64,000 nt of DNA. Origin: Arthrobacter sp. FW306-2-2C-D06B (GTDB lineage: Bacteria > Actinomycetota > Actinomycetes > Actinomycetales > Micrococcaceae). Location: contig NZ_CP084560.1 of the NCBI RefSeq assembly GCF_021789175.1, positions 1,860,001-1,924,000 of the forward strand, read 5' to 3'. The translations under genes were made by a program, and so were the position numbers. Below, one piece after another: positions 19,151 to 28,185 of the stretch. The notes under the pieces are model-generated. The model worked only from the letters and a program-made list of their open reading frames with translations. It searched no databases and was not told the DNA's origin. Position 1 is the stretch's first letter; each line of letters opens with the position of its first letter.

Positions 19151-20890
19151 ATGAGGTCGACAACGTTGGTGGGCGCGCGCTTGACTGTTGCGGACCGACC
19201 GCCCTCGACCGGCTCCTGGGTTAGGGGACTGGTCGGCAAACTCGGCGCTCGCACCGGCTGGTCTCTGTTCGCCCTGGTGATCGCCGGATTGATCATTGTC
19301 CCGATCGCGATCTACTTTGCCGGCGCATTCGAGGGCGGCGGAGCCGCGATAGGTGAAATGTTCGCGGATCCGGGCCTGCCGAAGATCTTCCTCACCACCC
19401 TATTGTTGGCGGTTGCATCGACGGCAATAGGGGCCGTGCTCGCGGTCGCCATGGTCACGTTGGTTATGCGTGTTCCGCGGCGATTCAGGGGCATTGCATC
19501 GTTCATTCCGCAACTGCCACTTGTCATCCCGCCTGTTGCAGTGATCTATGGATGGATCTTCATCTTTGCGCCAACCAGCGGTTACGGGAACGCGCTCTTG
19601 CGCAGTATCCCGTTGTTCGCTGGCTCGTCGCAGGGCCCACTGAATATCTACTCCCTTCCGGCGATTATCCTCATCACGGGTGTGGAGCTCACTTCGATCA
19701 TTTTCGCCCTGCTGTATGCGCGCATGCACGAGATCAATGGCTCACTCATGGCGGCTGCCCGGCTTTGCGGGGCGACGGCGATCCGCACGTTCTGGAGTGT
19801 CACCTTGCCTTTGCTGCGCCCCGCGTTGGTCGCAGGTGTTGTCGTCGCGTTCCTTCTGGGTCTTGGCAGCTTCACTGCGCCGTTGCTGCTCGGTACCGGA
19901 CCAGGCATCGAGGTGATCACGACAGAGGTTTTCCGTCTTCGTGAGCAGTTCCCGGTCAACTATGGCCTGACCGCGGCGCTCGGCTTGCCCCTGCTGGCCA
20001 TCGGTATCGCGTCCATCGTGGTTCAGCGGGTCGTCGTCGGTGATCAGCGTCGATACGTGACACAGGGCTCCGGACGGGGAATGGCCGGCAATGCGTCGAA
20101 GTGGGCGGTAGTGCTAGTCGTCGGATACGGTGTCATCACCGTCCTGCTGCCGCTCGCCGCGATCCTCGTTGTCGCCTTTTCACCGTTCTGGAGCGGCGAT
20201 CTATCGACGATCAAATTCACGACGCAGAACTTCCAGACCGCCTTCGCTGATCCTGCCGTGCTCAACTCGATCACAACGAGCCTTCTGACGTCGGCTTTGG
20301 CCATGATCATCGTCATTCCGCTGGGATTCGTCACCGCCCTGGCGATGTCGGGTGTCCTGCGCGCGCCCCGCGCAGTCAAATACGTCCTGGACTACGCGTT
20401 CGTCGCCCCGCTTGCAGTGCCGCGAGCCATGCTGGGCCTGGTAGTCCTCTTCGTCTTTATCCGGCCGCCATTCTCGCTCTACGGGACTCTCACCCTCTTC
20501 ATCATCGGTTACGCGTTCATCGTGTTGCCGTTCTCCCTGCGTTCGCAGTATTCGAGTCTCATCGGCGTCCATTCGTCGTTGTTCGAAGCGGCACGTATTT
20601 CGGGCGCTAGCCAGTTTCGGACGGTCCTGACTGTGGCACTACCTTTGACAAAGAGAGGTATCACGGCTTCGTTGGCCCTTGGCTTCATCTTGCTTTCGCA
20701 AGACTTCGCTGTTGCGGTAATGCTGCAGTCCCCCGGAAATCAAGTGATGGGCACCCTGCTTTACGAGCTAGGTCAAACAGGCACTTTCCCCGAGGTAGCC
20801 GTCCTCGCGCTCGTGATGACAGCAGTCACAACCGCGGTTCTCGTCTTGACCGTATTGATCGGCGGACGTAAGGCATTGGAAAACCTATGA
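19151..20890 (+). CDS. ABC transporter permease, fused two-domain (FbpB-like)
   Basis: The 579-residue membrane protein consists of two tandem binding-protein-dependent permease domains, each with about six membrane segments. EAA loops are visible in each half (MAAARLCGATAIRTFWSVTLPLLRPA and FEAARISGASQFRTVLTVALPLTKR). This fused architecture is typical of FbpB/AfuB-type importers. The next gene (ATPase) overlaps by 4 bp, ATGA. It forms the importer with 20887-22083 and, very likely, the lipoprotein at 13875, though 4 kb of DNA now separates them. Confidence 0.9.
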   Translation: MRSTTLVGARLTVADRPPSTGSWVRGLVGKLGARTGWSLFALVIAGLIIVPIAIYFAGAFEGGGAAIGEMFADPGLPKIFLTTLLLAVASTAIGAVLAVAMVTLVMRVPRRFRGIASFIPQLPLVIPPVAVIYGWIFIFAPTSGYGNALLRSIPLFAGSSQGPLNIYSLPAIILITGVELTSIIFALLYARMHEINGSLMAAARLCGATAIRTFWSVTLPLLRPALVAGVVVAFLLGLGSFTAPLLLGTGPGIEVITTEVFRLREQFPVNYGLTAALGLPLLAIGIASIVVQRVVVGDQRRYVTQGSGRGMAGNASKWAVVLVVGYGVITVLLPLAAILVVAFSPFWSGDLSTIKFTTQNFQTAFADPAVLNSITTSLLTSALAMIIVIPLGFVTALAMSGVLRAPRAVKYVLDYAFVAPLAVPRAMLGLVVLFVFIRPPFSLYGTLTLFIIGYAFIVLPFSLRSQYSSLIGVHSSLFEAARISGASQFRTVLTVALPLTKRGITASLALGFILLSQDFAVAVMLQSPGNQVMGTLLYELGQTGTFPEVAVLALVMTAVTTAVLVLTVLIGGRKALENL

Positions 20891-22083
20891 CCAAGAATAT
20901 TCTTCAGGCAGACATAAGAGCGGATCGTCAAGTGAAAACAAACGATGAGTCATCCGACCGCCCCGTCAGCGCATCCTTGCGGGGTGTGGGAAAGGCGTTC
21001 GAGACGAAGAGGGGCCGGACAGTCCACGCTGTCAAGGACGTGAATATCGAAATCGCCGAAGGTGAATACGTCGTGATTGTCGGACCGAGTGGGTGTGGAA
21101 AGTCAACCCTCATTCGCTCGATCGCCGGACTCGAAACTCCCACCAGCGGCACGATTCAGCTCCAGGGCCGGACGGTGTATGACGCGGAGCATTCGATCAA
21201 CACCAAGGCGGACAAGCGCAATGTCGGGATGGTGTTCCAGAATTACGCGCTCTGGCCGCACATGACCGTTGAACAAAACGTGACTTACCCGCTGAGAAGG
21301 CGCAAGATCGAGAAACGGCAGCGGCAGGAGCGTGTTCACGCGGTGCTCGCCGCGCTCGAATGCGAGAACTTCGCCAAACGCCTCCCTGCCGAGCTCAGCG
21401 GTGGACAGCAACAGCGAGTGGCCCTCGCACGAGCGCTCGTCTATGAGCCCTCAATCCTCCTGCTCGATGAGCCGTTGAGCAATCTCGACGCCTTGCTTAG
21501 AGTATCCCTGCGTACCGAACTGCTGCGAATTCACCGTTCGCTCGGCTACACAGGTTTGCACATCACCCACGACCAGGAAGAAGCCCTCGAGATGGGTGAT
21601 CGGGTCGTCCTGATGCGCGAAGGCGCGATTGAACAAGTCGGGCCACCGGAGGAGGTCTACTCACGGCCGGTCTCGCCCTACGCGGCACGGTTCCTCGGCG
21701 TGAGAAACAATCTGAACGTAACTTCGACACAAGGAAAACTCGTCCACTCCGCCGGCGTCATCCACGGCAGTGGTGACCTCACGTCCCCCCATCTGGACGG
21801 CTCGCCGCTCCAGCTCTTCGTACGACCCCGCGACACCTCGATCGCCAAAGGGCTGGCAGAAGATGCGGCCCTCAACCGCGCGGAAATCGCCCTTAATGGA
21901 ACACTCGCGCAGGTTGTCCTGGGCGAAGGAGGCCGACGGCAGTACGTCGTCGAGATCGGCGGCAACCTTTGGTACGCCCAGCATGGCGAAGGTGAAAACT
22001 TCAGGCCCGGCGACCAGCTGCACGTGCGTATCCCGTCAGGGCTGAGTCTCCTATATAGCGGTGAAGAGCTGGTCAGCCGTTGA
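20887..22083 (+). CDS. ABC transporter ATP-binding protein (FbpC/PotA-like)
   Basis: The ATPase drives the importer. Walker A is GPSGCGKST (66-74), the Q-loop is in VFQNYALWPHMTV, the signature LSGGQQQR starts at residue 170, Walker B is ILLLDEP (190-196) and the switch His is in HITHDQEE. Residues 270-398 form the extended C-terminal TOBE-type domain of the MalK/PotA/FbpC subfamily. The start overlaps the permease stop. The first 30 residues are unusual and hydrophilic, so a later start is possible. Confidence 0.93.
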   Translation: MTKNILQADIRADRQVKTNDESSDRPVSASLRGVGKAFETKRGRTVHAVKDVNIEIAEGEYVVIVGPSGCGKSTLIRSIAGLETPTSGTIQLQGRTVYDAEHSINTKADKRNVGMVFQNYALWPHMTVEQNVTYPLRRRKIEKRQRQERVHAVLAALECENFAKRLPAELSGGQQQRVALARALVYEPSILLLDEPLSNLDALLRVSLRTELLRIHRSLGYTGLHITHDQEEALEMGDRVVLMREGAIEQVGPPEEVYSRPVSPYAARFLGVRNNLNVTSTQGKLVHSAGVIHGSGDLTSPHLDGSPLQLFVRPRDTSIAKGLAEDAALNRAEIALNGTLAQVVLGEGGRRQYVVEIGGNLWYAQHGEGENFRPGDQLHVRIPSGLSLLYSGEELVSR

Positions 22084-22223
22084 CCAGACGGGACGTGACT
22101 GACCGGTCCGCGGACGGTCGGTCCGCAGTCGCGGCGACCCACGCAAAACGCAATCGTGCACACTGTGCCAAAGATGGATCGAGCCGACTAGTGCTGGGCA
22201 CAACGGAATAAAGATGGAAAACA

Positions 22224-23030
22224 ATGCCAGATATGTCAAGTAAATCCTTTCAATCACGGCTACGCCACAGGGAGCCAGTTCTCGGGACGTTCCTCTTCTT
22301 GCCAAGCGAGGATGCTACCGAGGCTGTCTCCCGGACCGGCGTTGACTTTGTCATCATCGATATGGAGCACTCTCCGAAAAACTGGCAAACCGTCAGCAAC
22401 ATGATCAGGGCCGCTGAAGTGGTCGGCGTCATCCCTCTGGTCCGCGTATCGACAATCGACGAGCAGAACATACGATATGCGCTGGAGCTGGGGGCAGGCG
22501 GAATTGTCCTGCCGTTCGTAGAGACAGCCGATGATGTTCGGCGCGCCACCGACGCAGCCAGGTACGCACCTCGGGGCAACAGAGGAGTCTGCACAATGTC
22601 ACGTGCCGCTCACTACAGCGTCGGACGGGAGCGCTTCCAGGAGACCGCGGCGTCGGCCAACGAGAAAGTCTTGATCATCGGACAGATCGAGAGCAGCGAC
22701 GCGGTTAACAACATCGATGAGATCCTGGCTCAGGATCCTGGACTGGATGCGATCATCATCGGTCGCGCGGATCTTGCGACCAGCATCGGGCTCACCGGAC
22801 AGTCCGAACATCCACGGGTCGTCGAGCTCACACAAACGATAATGGATCGACTGCAGGCCCGGAGCTCAATCCCGTATGGGTTGGCCGTCTACGGTCCTAG
22901 CGAGTGCACCGAATGGGCGACCCAGGGCGCTACGGTGTTCGTCTACGGCGCGGATGTCTCCGTCTTAGTGTCTGCGTACCAGCGTGCGGTTGCGGAATTC
23001 AAGGTGGCGGTCACGCCAACCCAGCAGTAG
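22224..23030 (+). CDS. HpcH/HpaI-family class II aldolase
   Basis: The 268-residue TIM-barrel enzyme belongs to the metal-dependent pyruvate aldolases that cleave 2-keto-3-deoxy or 4-hydroxy-2-oxo acids. Visible features are FVIIDMEHSPKNW (His49, base), LVRVSTIDEQNIRYALELGAGGIVLPFVE, metal ligands Glu156 (GQIESSDAV) and Asp183 (IGRADLATSIG). It starts at ATG 22224. It follows the importer by 140 bp and precedes the cycloisomerase-like gene. It most likely makes pyruvate plus an aldehyde from the last ring-opened intermediate of cluster A. Confidence 0.9.
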   Translation: MPDMSSKSFQSRLRHREPVLGTFLFLPSEDATEAVSRTGVDFVIIDMEHSPKNWQTVSNMIRAAEVVGVIPLVRVSTIDEQNIRYALELGAGGIVLPFVETADDVRRATDAARYAPRGNRGVCTMSRAAHYSVGRERFQETAASANEKVLIIGQIESSDAVNNIDEILAQDPGLDAIIIGRADLATSIGLTGQSEHPRVVELTQTIMDRLQARSSIPYGLAVYGPSECTEWATQGATVFVYGADVSVLVSAYQRAVAEFKVAVTPTQQ

Positions 23031-23172
23031 AAATTAGAGTGCCCACGAGGCGCAGCTTCCCCGGATTTATCCCACTATCTTCTCAAATAACCGTGTCCTA
23101 CTACGCCTAATGTGTGCGGCGCCATATTCGGGCGGCGCGGGCCCATCAGGCTCTCGCCGCTCAGGAGGAAAA

Positions 23173-24306
23173 ATGCAGTTCACCAAAGTACTCGCGATTC
23201 CGTTCAAGCTACCACTGCATCATGAGATTGTGTGGGCGACCGGGTCCATCAGCTCGGCGCAGCATGTCCTGATCATCGTCGAAACATCAACGGGTATTCG
23301 TGGCTATGCCGAAGCCATCCCCAGGCCCATGGCTTACGGCGAGACTGTGGAGTCTATCGTCGCAGTAATCAACGACTTTGTTCGGCCGGCCCTCGTAGGG
23401 CTGGAGGTTTTCGATCGAAGCAAGGTTGCGTACGCATTGCGCAACGTGCTGAACAACAACTCGGCTTTGGGCGCGGTCGACACCGCAATCTGGGATGCGA
23501 TCGGCAAGTCGCTCGACGTCCCCGTCCACAAGCTCCTGGGTGGGTACACGGACCGGATCGCGGTTAGTGCTGTCATTGGAGGCGGCGACGCGGATCAAAT
23601 GGTGCGCGAAGCCCAAGGATTTGCTAAGGATTACGGAATCTGGTCCTTCAAGGTGAAGGTCGGCTGGGACCCCAAAAAGGACGCCGATCTCCTCCTGACT
23701 CTGCGCGAGGCCCTTCCGGAGGCGCACCTCTGCGCAGACGCCAATCACGGATTCACATCTGCGGGCGCGTTGGAATTCCTGCACCGGACGGCCGACGTTG
23801 GCCTGGCTTGGATCGAGGAACCCTCGCCGGCCTATGAGCCGCAAGGGCGGGTTCGCGTGTACAACCAGAGCACCACAGAAATCCTCGGCGATGAGAGCTG
23901 CCGGGACGCCGGCGAGGTGGTCCAGGAAACCCTGTCCGCCCGGTCATCGATGGTAAGCATCAAGATCGCGCGCACCGGCATAACGGCGTCTGAGCGGATT
24001 CGCGGCTTCTGCGAGGCTCATGGGACGGGACTCGTCATCGGTAACCAAGGCGACAGTGCTTTGGGCACATGGACGAGCGCGGCATACGCGGCGGCGAACA
24101 GGTCGACGTCGGAGAACCCGGCCGAGATGGCGTACTTTCTGCACATCGCGGATGAGATCACGAACACGCCAGAGGTCAAGGACGGCTACCTGACTGTTTC
24201 GCCGGAGCCGGGATTCGGTTTCACCATCGACACGGACAAGCTCCAGAAATTCGCGAGCCACCCACATCTCGCAGACTCGGACCTTCAGCAGCTGTTGGCA
24301 AACTAA
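23173..24306 (+). CDS. Enolase-superfamily enzyme, muconate-cycloisomerase subgroup
   Basis: ATG 23173 follows CAGGAGGAAAA and gives 377 residues. The capping domain is followed by a TIM barrel with the full subgroup set: Lys160 and Lys162 (FKVKVG), metal ligands Asp189 (CADANHG), Glu215 (WIEEPS) and Asp240 (LGDES), and Lys264 (SIKIARTG). The lysines on the second and sixth strands are diagnostic of the MLE subgroup (cycloisomerases, o-succinylbenzoate synthases, epimerases), not sugar-acid dehydratases. With a lactonase next door, a cycloisomerase making a lactone is attractive but unproven. Classical pca/cat partner genes are absent. Confidence 0.88.
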   Translation: MQFTKVLAIPFKLPLHHEIVWATGSISSAQHVLIIVETSTGIRGYAEAIPRPMAYGETVESIVAVINDFVRPALVGLEVFDRSKVAYALRNVLNNNSALGAVDTAIWDAIGKSLDVPVHKLLGGYTDRIAVSAVIGGGDADQMVREAQGFAKDYGIWSFKVKVGWDPKKDADLLLTLREALPEAHLCADANHGFTSAGALEFLHRTADVGLAWIEEPSPAYEPQGRVRVYNQSTTEILGDESCRDAGEVVQETLSARSSMVSIKIARTGITASERIRGFCEAHGTGLVIGNQGDSALGTWTSAAYAAANRSTSENPAEMAYFLHIADEITNTPEVKDGYLTVSPEPGFGFTIDTDKLQKFASHPHLADSDLQQLLAN

Positions 24307-24316
24307 GGACCCCAGA

Positions 24317-25348
24317 GTGAATTGCCCAATTGTCGAGCCGGAGCTCGAGATAATCGAACCCGACCTTCCGATCATCGACGCTCATCAACACCTCTTCGAC
24401 AGGCCGTCCCGCCGCTACATGATGGAGGACTATCTGACCGACGTCTCAACGGGGCACAACATTGTGGCGAGTGTGTACGTGGAGACGCAGGCTATGGCCC
24501 GGGCCTTCGGCCCCGAGGACATGCGCCCACTCGGCGAGGTCGAGTTTGCCAACGGGGTGGCGGCGATGAGTGCAAGCGGCATCTACGGCCACACCCGCGT
24601 CGCCGCCGGGATCGTAGGCTTCGCCGACTTGACCATGGGGGACCAGATTGGCGAGCTCCTGGATCGTTCTATGGAAGTGGCAAGGGACCGTTTTCGCGGC
24701 ATCCGGCAAATCACGATCGAACACTCGACGGAAACCCCTTACAAGTACATGACTCACAGGCCGCCGCGAGGCCTGATGGACCACCCTGGATTTCGTCGCG
24801 GCTTTCAGCAACTGGAGCTCCGGGGGCTGACTTTCGACGCAGCCGTTCTGCACCACCAGCTGCCGAAAATCGGTGAACTCGCGGACCAGTTTCCAGAGAC
24901 GACAATTGTCTTGAACCACTTGGGGATGGCAGTCGCCATGCCCGAAGATGGTGTGAAGCCGGAAGACTCCTTCGATGCCTGGCTCGCCAATCTCACGGAC
25001 CTTGCCGCGCGCCCGAACGTTGTTTGCAAGGTCGGCGGTCTGGGAATGCCTTTTTGGGGCTTCGGGTTTGATGAGAGGCCCGCTCGCCCCTCTTACCTGG
25101 ACCTCGCAGCCGCTTGGGGTCCCTATATTGAGGCTGGAATCGAGCTTTTCAGTCCAGATCGATGCATGATGCAGAGCAATTTTCCGGTCGACAGCCGCAC
25201 CTGCGACTACCCCGTGCTTTGGAACACCATGAAGCACATCGTCAGGAACTACTCGCCAGCCGAGAAGGCCAAGCTTTTCCACGGCACCGCCAAAAGAGTC
25301 TACCGGCTGGATCTTCCCGACGAGAACGACTCCGCCAGCGGTGCATAG
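24317..25348 (+). CDS. Amidohydrolase-superfamily protein, COG3618 lactonase type
   Basis: The 343-residue protein starts at GTG 24317, 10 bp after the previous stop, with AAGGA upstream. It has the TIM-barrel metal-hydrolase signature DAHQHLFD (Asp21, His23, His25), then IVLNHLGMAVAMPEDG and, near the C-terminus, FSPDRCMMQSNFPVD. This pattern is that of Amidohydro_2/COG3618 enzymes, which include L-fucono-lactonase and 2-pyrone-4,6-dicarboxylate hydrolase. It probably opens a lactone made by the cycloisomerase-like enzyme or by the SDR of the cluster. Confidence 0.87.
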   Translation: MNCPIVEPELEIIEPDLPIIDAHQHLFDRPSRRYMMEDYLTDVSTGHNIVASVYVETQAMARAFGPEDMRPLGEVEFANGVAAMSASGIYGHTRVAAGIVGFADLTMGDQIGELLDRSMEVARDRFRGIRQITIEHSTETPYKYMTHRPPRGLMDHPGFRRGFQQLELRGLTFDAAVLHHQLPKIGELADQFPETTIVLNHLGMAVAMPEDGVKPEDSFDAWLANLTDLAARPNVVCKVGGLGMPFWGFGFDERPARPSYLDLAAAWGPYIEAGIELFSPDRCMMQSNFPVDSRTCDYPVLWNTMKHIVRNYSPAEKAKLFHGTAKRVYRLDLPDENDSASGA

Positions 25349-25395
25349 CTGCCACCACCCGCGCCCCGTCCTCACTTCCTCGAAGGAGTAACCGA

Positions 25396-26019
25396 ATGAT
25401 CAGCTCGAGCAGTCAAACCAGCGTTTCCGACATCGAACGCCTGCTAATTGAGAATCAAATCCGCACGGTACTTACCGCCTATTGCCATGGACTCGACCGG
25501 AAAGACTGGGACCTCGTTCGGCGCTGTTATCACGAGAATGCCCACGACTCGCACGGTACTTTCAGCGGCTCGGTGGATGAGATGCTCACCTGGATGCACG
25601 GCAACCACGAGCACGTCACGTCCTCGCTTCACGTGCTGACCAATGTCTCCGTCTGGCTCGCGGACGACGGCAAATCTGCCCGGTCAGAGAGCTACTGCTT
25701 AAGCATGAAACGGGTCGAATCCGCCAAACGAGATGCCTTCATGGGGAGCGCCGCCAGCGACGAGCCAGTCCACCGAACCGTTGCCTGCCGCTACATCGAT
25801 GACTTCGATAACCTCGACGGCAACGGGTGGCGGATCAGAAACCGTGTTGTCGCCATCGAATGGACCCGCAGGGACGATTCTCAGTCTTTCCTGCCCCTGG
25901 ATGAATCGTGGGTTGTCTCAAGACGCGATCGGAAAGACGTCGTCTATGCCACGCTGGCATCTAGCGCAGCAGATTCTGCTCTTTCCCCCATAGGGGAGAG
26001 CGACATCCAGTTTTCTTGA
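25396..26019 (+). CDS. NTF2-like (SnoaL-type) protein
   Basis: The start ATG 25396 follows GAAGGAGTAACCG and gives 207 residues; a longer upstream frame overlaps the lactonase and has no such site. The fold signature of the NTF2-like superfamily is visible: IRTVLTAYCHGLDRKDWDLVRRCYHENAHDSHGTF, then TSSLHVLTNVSVWLADDG and YIDDFDNLDGNGWRIRNRVVAIEW. Related proteins act as dehydratases, isomerases or small subunits of ring hydroxylases. No hydroxylase large subunit is present here, so an independent isomerase/dehydratase is the simpler guess. Confidence 0.8.
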   Translation: MISSSSQTSVSDIERLLIENQIRTVLTAYCHGLDRKDWDLVRRCYHENAHDSHGTFSGSVDEMLTWMHGNHEHVTSSLHVLTNVSVWLADDGKSARSESYCLSMKRVESAKRDAFMGSAASDEPVHRTVACRYIDDFDNLDGNGWRIRNRVVAIEWTRRDDSQSFLPLDESWVVSRRDRKDVVYATLASSAADSALSPIGESDIQFS

Positions 26020-26136
26020 CTTTGCCACGCTTCCGCCAATCGCGTGGAGATCTCACCGCAGCGGTTCGCATAGACGCGGAAAGGTCAGGAGAGGAGACGC
26101 AAACATCAACACAAACATCAGACGAGGGATACACAC

Positions 26137-26904
26137 ATGGGACGACTAATCGGGAAGACTGCGATCATTTCGGGTGCCGCTACGGGCATCGGAGCAGAGA
26201 CAGCGCGGCGTTTCGTCGCTGAGGGTGCGAGCGTCGCAATCCTGGACGTGAATGTCGACCAAGGACAGGCGCTCGCCGAAGAACTCGCCGGAGACAACGG
26301 CGCGGCCCGTTTCTTCGCCTGCGATGTGTCGGACCCGGCCGCGGTCCGAACGGCGGTGGACGCGGCGGCAGAAGCTTTCGGCGGGCTCAATATTGTCTTC
26401 GCCAACGCCGGGATCGGCACTCTTCACATCGGGGGTACCGTCGAATCGATCGAGACCGAGCGCTGGGACCTCGCCTTCGACGTGAATACGCGTGGCGTCT
26501 ATGCACTGGCCGGCGCCGCAGTGCCGCACCTGCGCGAGCAGGGCGGTGGCTCCATCATCCTGACCGCCTCGATCTACGCGTTCGTCGGAACGAGCGGTCG
26601 TCCAACCCACGCTTACGCGGCGACTAAAGGCGCAGTGGTAGCGTTGGCGCGCGCGATGGCGGCAACGTACGGCCCGGAAGGGATCAGGGTCAACGCGATA
26701 GCCCCCGGAGCGATTCGCACCCATCTCAACGACGACGTAGCGTCAAACCCAGAACTATTGGCTCAGTGGGTCGAAGGTATTCCGCTACGTCGGTTGGGTA
26801 CGACCAAAGAACTCGCTTCCAGCGCGCTCTTCCTCGCCAGTGACGACTCGAGCTTCGTCACTGGCTCGGTTCTCGTGGTCGACGGGGGCCAGATCGCGGT
26901 GTGA
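26137..26904 (+). CDS. Short-chain dehydrogenase/reductase
   Basis: A classical SDR of 255 residues. The cofactor motif is SGAATGIGAETARR, followed by FANAGIG, the catalytic Ser-Tyr-Lys (ILTASIYAF, then YAATKGA) and a C-terminal GSVLVVDGGQ. The residue after the second beta strand is Asp (ILDVN), which favours NAD over NADP. It is the last gene of cluster A and probably oxidises a hydroxyl group of a pathway intermediate. Confidence 0.9.
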   Translation: MGRLIGKTAIISGAATGIGAETARRFVAEGASVAILDVNVDQGQALAEELAGDNGAARFFACDVSDPAAVRTAVDAAAEAFGGLNIVFANAGIGTLHIGGTVESIETERWDLAFDVNTRGVYALAGAAVPHLREQGGGSIILTASIYAFVGTSGRPTHAYAATKGAVVALARAMAATYGPEGIRVNAIAPGAIRTHLNDDVASNPELLAQWVEGIPLRRLGTTKELASSALFLASDDSSFVTGSVLVVDGGQIAV

Positions 26905-26909
26905 CGTGA

Positions 26910-26954
26910 GCCCGCCAGCTTCGGCCGCGAAGGCATTAGCCGAAGAGGGCGGGC
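26910..26954 (+). terminator. Imperfect hairpin ending cluster A
   Basis: GCCCGCC (26910) pairs with GGCGGGC (26948-26954), and an inner TCGGC/GCCGA pair extends the structure. There is no U-tract. It lies a few bases after the SDR stop. Confidence 0.4.
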
Positions 26955-27145
26955 ACTGGATTTGGGCAAGGCGTCACATTTCGGCCGCGAGGCCGCAGTG
27001 AAGCTACCGTCATCTGGCGGCTATTTTCGATTTCTACGACTTCCATGCCCGCGCCGATGTCCGGCTGGCTGGGACCGGTATGCTGAGCTACGGAAATCCG
27101 GGCATCAACGACATCCAGCGGATACCGACGAAAGAAGCGCCGCTA

Positions 27146-28185
27146 CTAATCTGACGTTCCAAGCCCCCGCGGCCGGTACGCGGTGTCCTTGTCCATGTTC
27201 CAGCCGGCGAGCATTCCGTAGCCGAGGAGTTGGTCGCTGAGTTTGGCGAGTCGGTAGCCGGGGTCCGCTTCGAGAGCGAGCTGGAGGAACTGGTGGGCTT
27301 TGCTGCCCCGCCCTTCCCACGAGTTTATATATGCGATGGCCGTGAGGAGTGGCGCCGAGTGGTCGGTGCTGCTGTGCGTGTAGGCGTGGAGCAGTATTTG
27401 CTGGGCCCATTCGAGGCGGGTCCACTCCGGCTTGCCTGGGGTTTGGGCCAGCAAGATCTGTTCCATCGGCCTTCGACGACTGGGATGTCTGCCTTCAGCT
27501 GGTCACGGATGGCTGGGAACTGGAAGTTCGCAATCAGCGCGGTGACTTGGTCATCGGTGGGGTAGGTTTTGGCTTTGAGGATGCCTGCCCATAGAGTGCG
27601 TGCCTGTTCGAGGACCCGGTGGTCGTTGGATCGTTGGATCGATGCGATGTGGGCCTCAACGGCATCAAACGTTGTTTCTTTAGTTGAGGCGGGAAGCACT
27701 ATTCGCCCCGTTGGCGCGATAGCGCTACCGCGATAAACAAGTTCGGCGTTGATTTCGCCGGAGTCGACCGTCGATAGTGGGAGGGCGCAACTGAGGCTCT
27801 GGTCGCCGTCATAGTCATAGGGAGAAACGGTGTCGTCGCCGACCAGGAGGCCGTCCCTGATGGTGATGTGTCGTTCGGCGAGTGCCCCGGTCAGTGCGGC
27901 AATGACTGCTGCGTATGGCCGGTCATGTCCCGCTGTTGGGGTAACCGACGTGTAGACGGGAATCAGGGCGCTCGTGGCCTTGGGGTCGTTGGCGAGGTAG
28001 CCGGCGACTGTTCGGGCATAGGCGAGTTCGGCGCCGTCGTGGTTGGGAAGGCCTACTCGGAGTGTCGCGCCGATTCGGTTGGTGTCGATGCTGATACAGA
28101 CAAGGCTTTCGTGGGGCCAGAATCCCAAGGTGTGGCCGATGAAGCTAAGGACATCGGCAGGTGTTTTGATGGTAAGCGTTTCCAC
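27146..28185 (-). pseudogene. DUF4192-family protein, frameshifted
   Basis: The GTG start at 28185 follows GAGGAGAAAG. The N-terminal 225 residues (VLSFIGHTLGFWPHESLVCISID, then GLLVGDDTVSPYD) are typical of the actinobacterial DUF4192 family of unknown function. Near 27466-27475 the frame breaks. The C-terminal part continues in the next frame from MEQILLAQTPGKPEWTRLEWA to LGYGMLAGWN, including the expected tetratricopeptide-like AHQFLQLALEADPGYRLAKLSDQL. One indel would restore a normal length, so this is a recent mutation or a sequencing error. Confidence 0.75.

Noticed and set aside
23173..26904. Reading cluster A as an L-fucose/L-rhamnose acid pathway
   Set aside because: The enolase-superfamily protein carries the MLE-subgroup lysines instead of the acid-sugar-dehydratase signature, so only part of the set fits.
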